Source of the DNA: Treponema vincentii F0403
Lineage (GTDB): Bacteria; Spirochaetota; Spirochaetia; Treponematales; Treponemataceae
Assembly: GCF_000412995.1 (NCBI RefSeq)
Contig: NZ_KE332512.1
Span: 1,318,694 to 1,382,693, forward strand
Length of the DNA: 64,000 bases
Direction: 5' to 3'
Both the position numbers and the translations under genes were made by a program. Of this stretch, positions 42,720-51,300 are shown one piece after another (within the stretch, counting starts at the first letter, position 1; the number at the start of each line of letters is the position of its first letter). Under the pieces are notes generated by a model. That model was not told the origin of the DNA and ran no database searches. It worked only from the letters and a program-made list of their open reading frames with translations.

Positions 42720-44231
42720 TTAAATATCTACAAGCTGTTGCTTATGTTTTTGCTTATTCGCATACATAGCATCATCCGCTTGTATAAAATGTTGTATCAG
42801 ATCGTTATGATTGCCGTTTATAATTGAACAACCTACTGAAATGGAAACCTTCCAAGACTTTTTTTGATTTGTACAGAGTGTTTCTATTTTTTTTACGATA
42901 GTTGCTGCATCCGTTTCGGTACAGTGCGGGATAAAGGCAACAAATTCATCTCCCCCTATACGGAACAGCGTATTCGGCGTATTTATCGCTTGCTGCAGTA
43001 TCGCCGCGCATGTTTGAATATAATCGTCCCCTGCACTGTGGCCGAATGTGTCGTTGACCTCTTTAAGATCATCAATATCGGCGGCAAGCAAAAGACAGGG
43101 TTTTACGGCATTTTGTACGATTGTTCCTTTTCGTAATTCAAAGCAGTTGCGGTTTAAACATCCGCAGAGAGCATCGGTAAATGCGTTTTGTTCAATCTTT
43201 TGTATAAGTTCACCCAACATACCGGCATCATACATAATAATGGTTGTCCCGATGCTTTTGTTGCTTTGAGGGTTTAAAACCGGCTTTTTATGACAAAGGA
43301 ATACCTTTCCCGTTGTTCTGTGCTGCATGTACAGCGCATAATCGGTCTGATTTCGAGATTGAATAGGCACAAAAAAACGGCCGCAGAACATATCGCCGTA
43401 CAACGCATACGGTTGGATGGGTATATTCGATTGAGTAAAAAATTGCACGGCAACGGTATTTGCTTTAAGTAATTCGCTTTTTGTATTAAAGATGAGCACC
43501 GGTTGAGTAAAATCTTCAAAGAAATCTTTTTTTCCGAGATAGAGTCCTTTTTGATCCATATCGCGATAGGTTAAGAAATACAGTGCGTTAATACTGAACA
43601 AATGAGCAAGCAGCGAAAGTAAGGTTATCAGTTCCGTTTGTGCAATAAACGTGCCGATGATATTCATTACGGTAAACATGCAGACGGCAGCCGTTATGGC
43701 GATAACTTCTTTACGGTTTTTTACTTGAGGTGAAAACAGTTTGATAAAAAATAAAACACACGAAAGGAAGATTAGCGCATAGCTGTACAGGATATGTACG
43801 TAAAACCATGCACCATAAATATATGGACGGGCTCCCATATCGAATGTTTCCGCTTCCGGATTTAAACTGATAAAAAACGAGTGCTTGTTTGCCGTAATGC
43901 TCAGGATACAAGTTATGACGGGAATAATCGCTACCAATCTGCGGCAGAAAGAAGGAACATTCGGTATGCAGTAGAATTGTGCATAGTAAAATAAAAACAG
44001 CGCTGAAAATGCAATACACGTATAGATGAATCGTGTCATAATAAAACTCAGCTGAAGTTCGTGTGTTTGCACTAAAAAAAAGCGTATTAAATTCCAAAAA
44101 CCGATCATGGAAGCTAAGTAAGCAATAGGTTTAAAGACAGGATTTTCTGTGCTCTTTGTTAATGAACATACCGCTATGATAAAGGCGGTTATCGCGTTAA
44201 GAATGCGAAAAAAATTAAGGATATCCGTCAT
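42720..44231 (-). CDS. Membrane diguanylate cyclase (7TM-type sensor plus GGDEF)
   Basis: 503 residues. The N-terminal 215 residues hold seven hydrophobic helices, the layout of the histidine-kinase N-terminal 7TM sensor. A PAS-like linker (about 225-330) follows (FTQPVLIFNTKSELLKAN). The C-terminal domain (about 340-500) is an active-type GGDEF: ADIDDLKEVNDTFGHSAGDD, then FRIGGDEFVAF and SISVGCSI. No RxxD product-inhibition site lies before GGDEF. It would make cyclic di-GMP in response to a membrane or external signal. It stands alone near the flagellar and murA genes; motility control is a reasonable guess but not shown. Confidence 0.9.
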   Translation of the reverse strand: MTDILNFFRILNAITAFIIAVCSLTKSTENPVFKPIAYLASMIGFWNLIRFFLVQTHELQLSFIMTRFIYTCIAFSALFLFYYAQFYCIPNVPSFCRRLVAIIPVITCILSITANKHSFFISLNPEAETFDMGARPYIYGAWFYVHILYSYALIFLSCVLFFIKLFSPQVKNRKEVIAITAAVCMFTVMNIIGTFIAQTELITLLSLLAHLFSINALYFLTYRDMDQKGLYLGKKDFFEDFTQPVLIFNTKSELLKANTVAVQFFTQSNIPIQPYALYGDMFCGRFFVPIQSRNQTDYALYMQHRTTGKVFLCHKKPVLNPQSNKSIGTTIIMYDAGMLGELIQKIEQNAFTDALCGCLNRNCFELRKGTIVQNAVKPCLLLAADIDDLKEVNDTFGHSAGDDYIQTCAAILQQAINTPNTLFRIGGDEFVAFIPHCTETDAATIVKKIETLCTNQKKSWKVSISVGCSIINGNHNDLIQHFIQADDAMYANKQKHKQQLVDI

Positions 44232-44327
44232 ATTTATAGGAGCGAATTATAAGGGCGATTTTTTATACTGTCAATCTTTTATATATACTTTTCCGGTGCG
44301 GCAGTCCTGTTAAGTTTCTAACACCGC

Positions 44328-45614
44328 TTATACGCAAATCGGTTTCCGTTCTATGTGGACACCGAGTGCGTTGAACCGGTCGATGAGGTGTTCATAGCCG
44401 CGTTCGATTTGATATACGTTCCGAATAAGGCTTTCACCGCGGGCACAGCAGGCGGCAATTACAAGTGCCATCCCCGCGCGCACATCGGGAGAAACCAGCT
44501 CGGAACCGTGCAGGGTACCGGGGCCGGTAACGACGGCGCGGTGCGGGTCGCAAAGCGTAATACGGGCGCCCATACCGATGAGCTTATCGACAAAGAACAT
44601 ACGGGCTTCAAACATCTTTTCGTGGATAAGCACCGTGCCTTCCACCTGTGTGGCGATAACCGTCATAATACTGGTAAGGTCGGCAGGGAAACCCGGCCAC
44701 GGCGCGTCGTCAATCTTAGGGATCATACCGCCGAGGTCGCAGTTGACCTTTAAACTCTGCTGCGCGGGAACGGTAAGGCTCGTCCCGTCGATTTCCCAAC
44801 GGATACCAAGCTTGTTAAACGCAAGCTTTATCGGCCGCATATCGGGCGGATTAATATCGGTAATGGTAAGAGAGCCGTGCGTTACCGCTGCAAGTCCGAT
44901 AAACGAACCCACTTCCATGTAATCCGCCCCGATGCGGTATTCGGCGCCGCGCAGCTGCCGCACACCCTGAATGGTAAGAATATTCGAACCGATACCGCTT
45001 ATCTTTGCTCCCATTGTATTCAACAGTTTGCAGAGATCTTGAATGTGCGGCTCGCTTGCCGCATTGGTGATAACGGTTTCTCCCTCGGCGATTACCGCAG
45101 CCATCACCGCATTTTCGGTAGCGGTTACGGAGGCTTCATCCAAGAAAATATCCTGTCCAATAAGTTTATTCGCCGAAAATAAAAAATGCCCGTTTATCTT
45201 TACCTGTGCACCGAGTTCCGTTAGAGCCAAAAAATGCGTATCCAGCCGCCGCCGGCCGATAACATCGCCGCCGGGCGGGGTCATCATAACTTTTCCGTGA
45301 CGGGCAAGCAGCGGCCCTGCAAACAAAATAGATGCCCGTATCTTTTGGGCAAGCGGCGCCGGCACCTCATAACCGGTTACGGTTTTTAATTGCAGCGTAT
45401 ATTCATTCGGAGCGCATTTGGTTACTGTTCCGCCGAACGATTTGAAGATTTCAAACATTACAAAAACATCTTCAATTTCGGGGAGATTCTTTAAGGTAAC
45501 GGGCTGATCGGTAAGAACGGCGGCGGCGATACAAGGAAGCGCGGCATTCTTATTTCCACTTGCCTTAACGGTACCTTTTACCGGAAAACCGCCTTCAATA
45601 TGATATTCATACAT
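44328..45614 (-). CDS. murA: UDP-N-acetylglucosamine 1-carboxyvinyltransferase
   Basis: 428 residues, the first committed enzyme of peptidoglycan precursor synthesis, adding enolpyruvate from PEP to UDP-GlcNAc. The EPT fold is complete: VKASGNKNAALPC, IRASILFAGPLLARHG and ACCARGESLIRNVYQIERGYE. The residue matching the catalytic Cys115 of E. coli is Asp117 (PPGGDVIGRRR), the known cause of natural fosfomycin resistance in Mycobacterium, Chlamydia and Borrelia. A GGAG site precedes the ATG. It lies downstream of the fliD-linked genes on the same strand. Confidence 0.96.
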   Translation of the reverse strand: MYEYHIEGGFPVKGTVKASGNKNAALPCIAAAVLTDQPVTLKNLPEIEDVFVMFEIFKSFGGTVTKCAPNEYTLQLKTVTGYEVPAPLAQKIRASILFAGPLLARHGKVMMTPPGGDVIGRRRLDTHFLALTELGAQVKINGHFLFSANKLIGQDIFLDEASVTATENAVMAAVIAEGETVITNAASEPHIQDLCKLLNTMGAKISGIGSNILTIQGVRQLRGAEYRIGADYMEVGSFIGLAAVTHGSLTITDINPPDMRPIKLAFNKLGIRWEIDGTSLTVPAQQSLKVNCDLGGMIPKIDDAPWPGFPADLTSIMTVIATQVEGTVLIHEKMFEARMFFVDKLIGMGARITLCDPHRAVVTGPGTLHGSELVSPDVRAGMALVIAACCARGESLIRNVYQIERGYEHLIDRFNALGVHIERKPICV

Positions 45615-45702
45615 GAGCTACTCCAAATTTTCTCACGTTTATCACCTAACGGCGCCGCGCCTAAAACATCTGAAAAATCGCCGATCTGTAACCGGTTATA
45701 CG

Positions 45703-45966
45703 CTAAAGAGGCAGCGCGGCAGAGGTGATTAAATGCTGTATTTTTTCTTTTAATGCAAGACGGATGGGTAGCACAGGGTAGTCCGGCTTATCGATGAGCT
45801 GCACAAAGAGTTGCTTTTGACCGACAGGATTAACTTCAATTAAAAAGCTTATTTTTCCTTTTTGTTCTCTTTCTAAAATATTGTAAACGGCAGTTGCCTC
45901 AAATTCTTCCCGATAATAGATGAGAGAATTCTTTTTTTCAATATCGATAATATCCTCTACAAGCAC
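45703..45966 (-). CDS. Conserved small protein of the fliD operon, function unknown
   Basis: 87 residues from a GTG start with a GGAAG-type site; no ATG is available nearby. No family was recognised. It shows a beta-rich core (IYYREEFEATAVYNILER; KISFLIEVNPVGQKQLFVQLID) and a C-terminal helix. It lies 15 bp downstream of another unknown gene that follows fliD, so it is probably transcribed with flagellar cap genes from the FliA promoter at 48672. A role in filament assembly or its control is inferred only from position. Confidence 0.62.
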   Translation of the reverse strand: MLVEDIIDIEKKNSLIYYREEFEATAVYNILEREQKGKISFLIEVNPVGQKQLFVQLIDKPDYPVLPIRLALKEKIQHLITSAALPL

Positions 45967-45981
45967 TGCTTCCGTCTCCGT

Positions 45982-46575
45982 TTAATTTAAAATCGATGAT
46001 ACCCCATTTATCAAAGTTTTGACAAGGGGAGCTAATTCATATTCGGCTAAATCGCCGACTTGAATAATATCTTTTTCTTCTATACTTGATACAATATCGT
46101 GCAATAAAGCCGTTATATCTTTCTGATACTCATGAATCGATTTTTCTTCAATTTGTATATCGATCGGCAGTTCCGTTACATCGGATAAAAGCAGCGACCG
46201 ATACAGCTCATTCAGTTTTCCCGAAAAAGTCCCGAGCAGGTTCAGCACCTGCACGTCCTTTCCGGTCTGCATGTATACCGGTATCTGTTCAAACTCTTCT
46301 GCATATCCGGACAGTTCTTTCATCAAACCCTTCATGTAGTTGCGGATTTCCGCCCCGGAGAATGTTGAAAGCTCGATTGTAATATCGGTATCAACCGGCT
46401 GCGTAAAAAGCAGATCAAGCTCTTGCGAAGTCAGTTCTTTACCGTCAACCGAAATCTGTACGATTGTTTCGTGTTCGCGGCAGCAGGCTTCTTCAATACT
46501 GCCCAGCACTTCGCCGAGCGTTTTTTCGTTTTCAAGCGTATACGACAGTTCTTCGCCGTTAATTTTTATTACCAT
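45982..46575 (-). CDS. Conserved protein of the fliD operon, function unknown
   Basis: 197 residues. The first 75 residues look like a beta-grasp-type unit (MVIKINGEELSYTLE, then IVQISVDGKELTSQELD). The rest is helical and acidic (IRNYMKGLMKELSGYAEEFE; EYQKDITALLHDIVSSIE), which would suit a FliS-like export chaperone, although no FliS signature is seen. AGGAGTAG precedes the ATG. It lies 61 bp after fliD and 15 bp before the next small gene, consistent with one operon. Confidence 0.65.
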   Translation of the reverse strand: MVIKINGEELSYTLENEKTLGEVLGSIEEACCREHETIVQISVDGKELTSQELDLLFTQPVDTDITIELSTFSGAEIRNYMKGLMKELSGYAEEFEQIPVYMQTGKDVQVLNLLGTFSGKLNELYRSLLLSDVTELPIDIQIEEKSIHEYQKDITALLHDIVSSIEEKDIIQVGDLAEYELAPLVKTLINGVSSILN

Positions 46576-46636
46576 TTATAGCTCTACTCCTCAAGTTATC
46601 ATTTTTCGGCAATTATGTAGATATATCCGCAGCGTA

Positions 46637-48625
46637 CTAGTTATCCGAACCGCCTCTATTTTGCCTGCTGAAATTATTGATCATATCCGACTGCTTTTGC
46701 AGATTCCGCAAAGACCCATCCATATCCCCATACTTCTGTCGCAGCTCCTGTTCTTTTTTTTCCAGTGCTTGATCGTACCGTGCAATTTTATCCTTGCTTG
46801 TTTTAATCCGGGCTGCCAATCCGTTTGTCCGCGTAGAAAAAATTCCACCCCGCTGTACATACGGATCTATCTGTTTAAATACCTGATACGCAACCCCGTC
46901 ATCGATTAACACATCGTTATCGGTATCATATCCGAAGAGGTAACGGACATCTTCTATCGAATTTTTTAAAGCTTCATCCAGTTTCTTTTCATCGATTTCC
47001 AAGTATCCACGGAGCCGGGCTTCGTTAAGCGCCGAACTTGTGTCCGACTTGGTCGATATGCCAATTTGGGATAACGTCCGTATCGGGGTATCGGTATTTC
47101 TGCGGTACACATTTGCCACAATCTGACGCAGATTATTCTTTAAAGAAGACAGCGTCGTATCGCCGAAAAGAGCCCCGAGATTTTCTTCCGCCGTTTTACG
47201 CTCATCGTCGGTAAAATATTCGATTTCGTCGATAACCGCTTGCTGATTGCTCGTTACGATATTGATTTCGGCCAAAAGCCGGTTGTATTTTGCGACAAAT
47301 TCGATAATCGCATCTTTTGCCGGCTGCGGATCCGGTTTAATACTGATGCTTTCCGGTTTATCGGTTTTATCTTCCAACTGTAGTGTTACTCCCGGAATAA
47401 GATCGTCTATCTTATTTGTGCTCCGCTTTACAGGAATACCTTCAAACGTAAGAGATGCCTCCTGTGCCTGCGAAACGGGATTAACCGGTATGTACTCGCC
47501 CGTTGCTTTCGGGTCATATACTTTAATCTGCGCCAACGAAACGGTCTTATCGGTGTTGTTATTGTGCACGGTAATTCCGGTAATGTCGCCGTATTCGCTC
47601 AGCGGAATGCTGAAAGTTTGAACTTCGGCCGTATCGGCAAGCGGGGGCAACGGGATAAGCGTTCCGCGCGATGAAACCAAAGACAGTACATTATAGTCTT
47701 CCACAGGAGCGGCCGGTACCGGATTTAGGCCGAGTGTTTCGGGCACGATACTTGAATCGCTCGGTGCATTGGTTACGGTTACGCCCTTGTACGACACCGT
47801 ACCGACTTGCTCGTAAATAGGATTTCCTCCGGAAGAAGCTTGCTCTCCTTGACCGGAAGGCGGCGCGGATACATCAGCATTATTCTGCAGAGACACGGTA
47901 TATTCCAGCACGTACTGCTGCGAACCTCGTACCGGCTTGGAAAACGCAATACGTTCCGTTGTCTGCGCAGGAACTGCGATCTCCGTTTTTTCGACATCGA
48001 CTGCGAGGCGATCGTTCTTTTTTATCAGACCGTTTTCAAGTGCAAAGGATAACGCATCATCGGAAAACTCTAATCTATTTGCTTCTCCCGTCAGCTGCGA
48101 TTCAAAAAGCAACGAAACGGCGCCCGGCGACGTTTTTATTTCCGAAATACGGATAACATCTTTTCCTTTTTTATTGACGGCATCGATAAAGCTCCGGTAT
48201 TTTCCGCCCTGCCAATTTACCGACAGTTTTTTTTCGCCGACGGTAAAGGTATATAGGCCTTTCGGAACTTGAAAATCTTTCGATACTTCGTTTGATAAAA
48301 AAGAATCGGCCTGAGCAATCTGATTGATGGAAATTTTAAAGGTTTGTTCGCGGGCATCCCGTGAAGCGGTTGCCGTTACCGCCCGTTCATTGGAAGATGC
48401 AACGGTCTTTTCGACGAAAGGGTTATTAAAAGAATATAAGTCCCGTGTTTTTTCCCGGATTTCGGTAGAGAATTGGTTTATTTTTCGCCAAATAGCATTC
48501 TGCTGTTCATATTTTTTTAAATCTTCAGCTGCTGAATCGCGCGGGGCACGCTCTTTTTTCATCAGCGTTTCAATGAGATTATCATATTTACCGGCCCCTA
48601 TGCCGGGAATATTCATGTCTGACAC
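46637..48625 (-). CDS. fliD: Flagellar hook-associated protein 2 (filament cap)
   Basis: 662 residues from a GTG at 48625, 4 bases after an AAGGGGG site; the ATG at 48616 is the alternative. The N-terminal D0/D1 part (SDMNIPGIGAGKYDNLIETLMKKE, then TVASSNERAVTATASRDA) is typical of spirochaete FliD, as is the C-terminal coiled coil (AARIKTSKDKIARYDQALEKKEQELRQ, then FRNLQKQ-type heptads). The variable middle is beta-rich. FliD caps the periplasmic filament and folds flagellin. A FliA promoter lies 47 bp upstream. It starts an operon with two small unknown genes. Confidence 0.92.
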   Translation of the reverse strand: MSDMNIPGIGAGKYDNLIETLMKKERAPRDSAAEDLKKYEQQNAIWRKINQFSTEIREKTRDLYSFNNPFVEKTVASSNERAVTATASRDAREQTFKISINQIAQADSFLSNEVSKDFQVPKGLYTFTVGEKKLSVNWQGGKYRSFIDAVNKKGKDVIRISEIKTSPGAVSLLFESQLTGEANRLEFSDDALSFALENGLIKKNDRLAVDVEKTEIAVPAQTTERIAFSKPVRGSQQYVLEYTVSLQNNADVSAPPSGQGEQASSGGNPIYEQVGTVSYKGVTVTNAPSDSSIVPETLGLNPVPAAPVEDYNVLSLVSSRGTLIPLPPLADTAEVQTFSIPLSEYGDITGITVHNNNTDKTVSLAQIKVYDPKATGEYIPVNPVSQAQEASLTFEGIPVKRSTNKIDDLIPGVTLQLEDKTDKPESISIKPDPQPAKDAIIEFVAKYNRLLAEINIVTSNQQAVIDEIEYFTDDERKTAEENLGALFGDTTLSSLKNNLRQIVANVYRRNTDTPIRTLSQIGISTKSDTSSALNEARLRGYLEIDEKKLDEALKNSIEDVRYLFGYDTDNDVLIDDGVAYQVFKQIDPYVQRGGIFSTRTNGLAARIKTSKDKIARYDQALEKKEQELRQKYGDMDGSLRNLQKQSDMINNFSRQNRGGSDN

Positions 48626-48671
48626 TTTACCCCCTTTACCGTCAAGGCCGGATAAACCCTCTCTATTAGTA

Positions 48672-48699
48672 TTTTCGGCTGTAATATCAATAAGCTTTA
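48672..48699 (-). promoter_or_regulatory. FliA (sigma28) promoter of fliD
   Basis: On the minus strand TAAAGCTT (48692-48699) and GCCGAAAA (48672-48679) are 12 nt apart; the E. coli consensus is TAAAGTTT-N11-GCCGATAA. The flaB promoter at 51205 has the same 12-nt spacing. Confidence 0.78.
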
Positions 48700-48808
48700 T
48701 GACATCAAATTAGTTACGTGTTTTGTAGGATAAACTTATGAATTCCAACCGTTTAAAAGAATATTTCTAAAAATTTAAGTTTTTAGAGCTCCCCAAAGGT
48801 CTTTAGAT

Positions 48809-48849
48809 AAAAAAAAGGAAGAAGAAGGGCGCGGCTTCTTCTTCCTTTT
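48809..48849 (-). terminator. Rho-independent terminator of flaB
   Basis: A perfect 15-bp stem (48813-48827 with 48835-48849; arm AAAAGGAAGAAGAAG) around a GC-rich 7-nt loop, followed on the minus strand by a T run. It lies about 97 bp past the flaB stop at 48946 and ahead of the fliD promoter. Confidence 0.88.
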
Positions 48850-48945
48850 CGGTTTCGGGAAAAGAGATAACATCCAGAGATCTCTTTTACTCAATCCTCA
48901 ACTGTTGATTTAAGGATTTGTGTGTATTCCCGATTTTCCTGAGCG

Positions 48946-49803
48946 CTATTGAAGGAGACGAACAACCGACTGGGGTTGTGTATTCGCCTGTGCGAGCATT
49001 GCTGTGCCGGACTGCATCAAGATTTGATTCTTGGTGTATTCGACAACTTCTTTAGCCATATCAGCATCGCGGATGCGTGATTCAGCAGCTTGCAAGTTTT
49101 CAGAAGCGATTGCAACACCATTATATGCAAGTTCAAAACGGTTCTGATATGCACCGAGGTCTGCGCGCTGCTTGTTGATCTGCTTTAACGCATTGTCGAT
49201 AGTACCGATTGCCATGTTAGCGCCTTCTACAGAGGAAATGGTGATCATATCACCTTCGCCGCCCTGTGCACCGCCTGCAAGACCAAGAGCCATAGCGGTC
49301 ATTGTGCCAACAAAGAGCTTTTCGGACTGATCCATGTTTGCACCAACATGCAACTGCATCGGGCCGGTTGCAGAATCTTTCGCAAAGCGTCCGGTAAGCA
49401 AGTTCATACCGTTGAATTGAGCATGGCTTGCAATGCGGTCTACTTCGTCTACGAGCTGAGAAACTTCAACCTGAATTTGCATACGGTCTTCTGCAGAATA
49501 GATACCGTTGGCAGCCTGAACTGCTAACTCGCGCATACGCTGCATAATATCGGTGGTTTCAGCTAAATATCCTTCTGTTGCTTGGATAAAAGAAACACCG
49601 TTCTGTATGTTCTGCCCTGCTTGATTCAAACCGCGAATTTGGCTTCTCATTTTTTCGGATACTGCAAGTCCGGAAGCATCGTCGCCTGCGCGGTTAATGC
49701 GCATACCGCTGGAAAGCTTTTCGATGTCTTTTGCAATGCTTGTCTCGACAATGCCTGTGTGGCGCTGTGCATACATAGCGCTCATGTTGTGGTTAATAAT
49801 CAT
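48946..49803 (-). CDS. flaB: Periplasmic flagellar core protein FlaB (flagellin), copy 1
   Basis: 285 residues from the ATG at 49803 ([13 protein letters not shown]), after AGGAGGG; a longer frame is not used. It is a typical spirochaete FlaB: conserved N-terminus with [38 protein letters not shown], and C-terminus with [16 protein letters not shown], with a minimal central domain. It lacks a Sec signal because flagellins are exported by the flagellar type III apparatus. It assembles in the core of the periplasmic filament. Its promoter is sigma70-like, with a leader of about 230 nt that carries a strong hairpin. Confidence 0.95.
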   Translation of the reverse strand: MIINHNMSAMYAQRHTGIVETSIAKDIEKLSSGMRINRAGDDASGLAVSEKMRSQIRGLNQAGQNIQNGVSFIQATEGYLAETTDIMQRMRELAVQAANGIYSAEDRMQIQVEVSQLVDEVDRIASHAQFNGMNLLTGRFAKDSATGPMQLHVGANMDQSEKLFVGTMTAMALGLAGGAQGGEGDMITISSVEGANMAIGTIDNALKQINKQRADLGAYQNRFELAYNGVAIASENLQAAESRIRDADMAKEVVEYTKNQILMQSGTAMLAQANTQPQSVVRLLQ

Positions 49804-49904
49804 ATAACCCTCCTTGAAGTCTGCTTCCGGCATCCATGCCGGAAATGGTCGCTGTATAAAAACGTTACGGAAATTGGTTGCGCCTTTTCCCTCTGTTTTT
49901 TACA

Positions 49905-49950
49905 CAGTATTATTGGCTTCCGATGTACTGACCGAAGACCAATAATACTG
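49905..49950 (-). promoter_or_regulatory. Hairpin in the long flaB copy 1 leader
   Basis: CAGTATTATTGG (49905-49916) pairs perfectly with CCAATAATACTG (49939-49950), extended by CTTC/GAAG inside. It lies in the transcribed leader, about 100 nt before the flaB start codon, and may control stability or translation of the abundant flagellin mRNA. Confidence 0.6.
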
Positions 49951-50037
49951 CTATACAGAGCTTCTTAAGGGTATTTTTCAAAGATCATGATAACGAAAAT
50001 CGAAAGTACCACTCCGGTTCTCGTTATTACGGTGGTT

Positions 50038-50066
50038 AGTATACTCTCTTGCCTAAAAAAAGACAA
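50038..50066 (-). promoter_or_regulatory. sigma70-type promoter of flaB copy 1
   Basis: On the minus strand TTGTCT (50061-50066) and TATACT (50038-50043) are 17 bp apart. No FliA box could be found between here and the flaB start, in contrast to copy 2. Confidence 0.6.
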
Positions 50067-50070
50067 GAGG

Positions 50071-50102
50071 AAACTTTTAAAAACCTCAGTTTTTAAAAGT
50101 TT
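50071..50102. terminator. Perfect palindrome upstream of flaB copy 1
   Basis: AAACTTTTAAAAAC (50071-50084) pairs with GTTTTTAAAAGTTT (50089-50102) around CTCA. It stands directly upstream of the -35 box, probably shielding the copy 1 promoter from copy 2 read-through. Confidence 0.6.
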
Positions 50103-50122
50103 ACCTTAGATTCAGCTACGAC

Positions 50123-50211
50123 GTTTAAAATTAAGTCATTATTGTATAAAGACTTAATTTTAAACTCGACGGGCATCTGCAAAAACTGACCGAGTTTTTT
50201 ACAGATGCCCA
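50123..50211 (-). terminator. Two-hairpin terminator module after flaB copy 2
   Basis: On the minus strand a stem GGGCATCTG with its inverse (50171-50211) is followed by a second 14-bp perfect stem, GTTTAAAATTAAGT with ACTTAATTTTAAAC (50123-50136 with 50152-50165) around a 15-nt loop. It is the counterpart of 795-899, with two compensated base-pair changes in the second stem. Confidence 0.72.
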
Positions 50212-50229
50212 AGAGAGTTATGCCCAAAA

Positions 50230-51090
50230 TTACCGCAATAATGAAAGCACAAGCTGCGTGTTTGAATTCGCTTGCGCCAACATTGCCGTACCGGACTGAT
50301 TGAGTATTTGATTTCTCGTGTACTCAACCATCTGCTTGGCCATATCCGCATCGCGGATACGTGATTCGGATGCCTGCATATTTTCTGCGGCGATGTCAAT
50401 TCCGACAACGGCCATTTCCAGTCTGTTCTGGTATGCGCCGAGGTCTGCCCGCTGCTTGTTGATTTTCTTTAACGCCTCGTCGATTGTACCGATACTGTGA
50501 TTAGCGTCTTCCGCAGTTTCGATAGTCATCGTTCTATTATCGCTCAGATCACGTACGCCGAGAGCATGAGCGGTCATAGTACCGATATACACACGGATAC
50601 GTTGATCCATATTGGCGCCGATGTGGAACCACATAGATCCCGTTACGGCATTTTCTCCGCCTTCACGTGCAAAACGTCCGGTCAGCATATTCATGCCGTT
50701 GAACTGAGCGGAACTTGCAATGCGGTCAACTTCGGCAACAAGCTGAGAAACTTCAACCTGAATTTGCATGCGGTCTTCCGCACTGTAAATGCCGTTTGAC
50801 GCTTGCACCGCCAACTCGCGGATACGCTGCATAATATCGGTGGTTTCCTGCAAGTACGCTTCGGCAACCTGAATAAAGCTGATCCCGTTCGATGCGTTTG
50901 CCGAGGCTTGATTTAAGCCGCGGATTTGAGCGCGCATTTTTTCGGAAACAGCAAGACCGGAAGCATCGTCGCCTGCACGGTTGATACGCAAACCGCTTGA
51001 CAGTTTTTCGATGTCCTTGCCGATACGTACATCGGTAACACCTAATGTACGCTGTGCAAACATTGCACTCATGTTGTGATTGATAACCAT
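50230..51090 (-). CDS. flaB: Periplasmic flagellar core protein FlaB (flagellin), copy 2
   Basis: 286 residues from the ATG at 51090 ([13 protein letters not shown]) after GGAGGAA. It is closely related to the copy at 48946, with the same conserved termini ([34 protein letters not shown]) but a more diverged tail ([13 protein letters not shown]). T. pallidum has three FlaB proteins; which one this matches needs a tree. Transcription is from a clear FliA promoter 115 bp upstream, through a leader with two hairpins. The gene ends in a stack of terminator stems that separates it from copy 1, so the two paralogues are independently expressed. Confidence 0.95.
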   Translation of the reverse strand: MVINHNMSAMFAQRTLGVTDVRIGKDIEKLSSGLRINRAGDDASGLAVSEKMRAQIRGLNQASANASNGISFIQVAEAYLQETTDIMQRIRELAVQASNGIYSAEDRMQIQVEVSQLVAEVDRIASSAQFNGMNMLTGRFAREGGENAVTGSMWFHIGANMDQRIRVYIGTMTAHALGVRDLSDNRTMTIETAEDANHSIGTIDEALKKINKQRADLGAYQNRLEMAVVGIDIAAENMQASESRIRDADMAKQMVEYTRNQILNQSGTAMLAQANSNTQLVLSLLR

Positions 51091-51115
51091 AGCATTCCTC
51101 CATGAAATGTGGTAC

Positions 51116-51182
51116 TGAAAAGCATCCGTGCTTTTCAAGAAATAAGGAACCGCTAAAAGCTTAGGCGCTTATCAGAGGTTCC
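51116..51182 (-). promoter_or_regulatory. Two hairpins in the flaB copy 2 leader
   Basis: GAAAAGCA/TGCTTTTC around TCCG (51116-51136), and GGAACC (51146-51151) with GGTTCC (51177-51182) enclosing a partly paired GATAAGCG/AGCTTTTAG region. Both lie between the FliA promoter and the ribosome site. Confidence 0.55.
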
Positions 51183-51204
51183 GGATAGAATATCTCCATA
51201 TCTT

Positions 51205-51232
51205 TTATCGGTAGTATAAGCTGAAAACTTTA
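51205..51232 (-). promoter_or_regulatory. FliA (sigma28) promoter of flaB copy 2
   Basis: On the minus strand a perfect TAAAGTTT (51225-51232) and ACCGATAA (51205-51212) are 12 nt apart, one more than the E. coli spacer. Seven of eight bases of the -10 octamer match the consensus GCCGATAA. Confidence 0.85.
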
Positions 51233-51300
51233 GCCTTTGTGCAAAATTTTTCTAACATTTTGCACGGTTTTACTGTTGTTTCAGCTAATCCTATCCCTGC

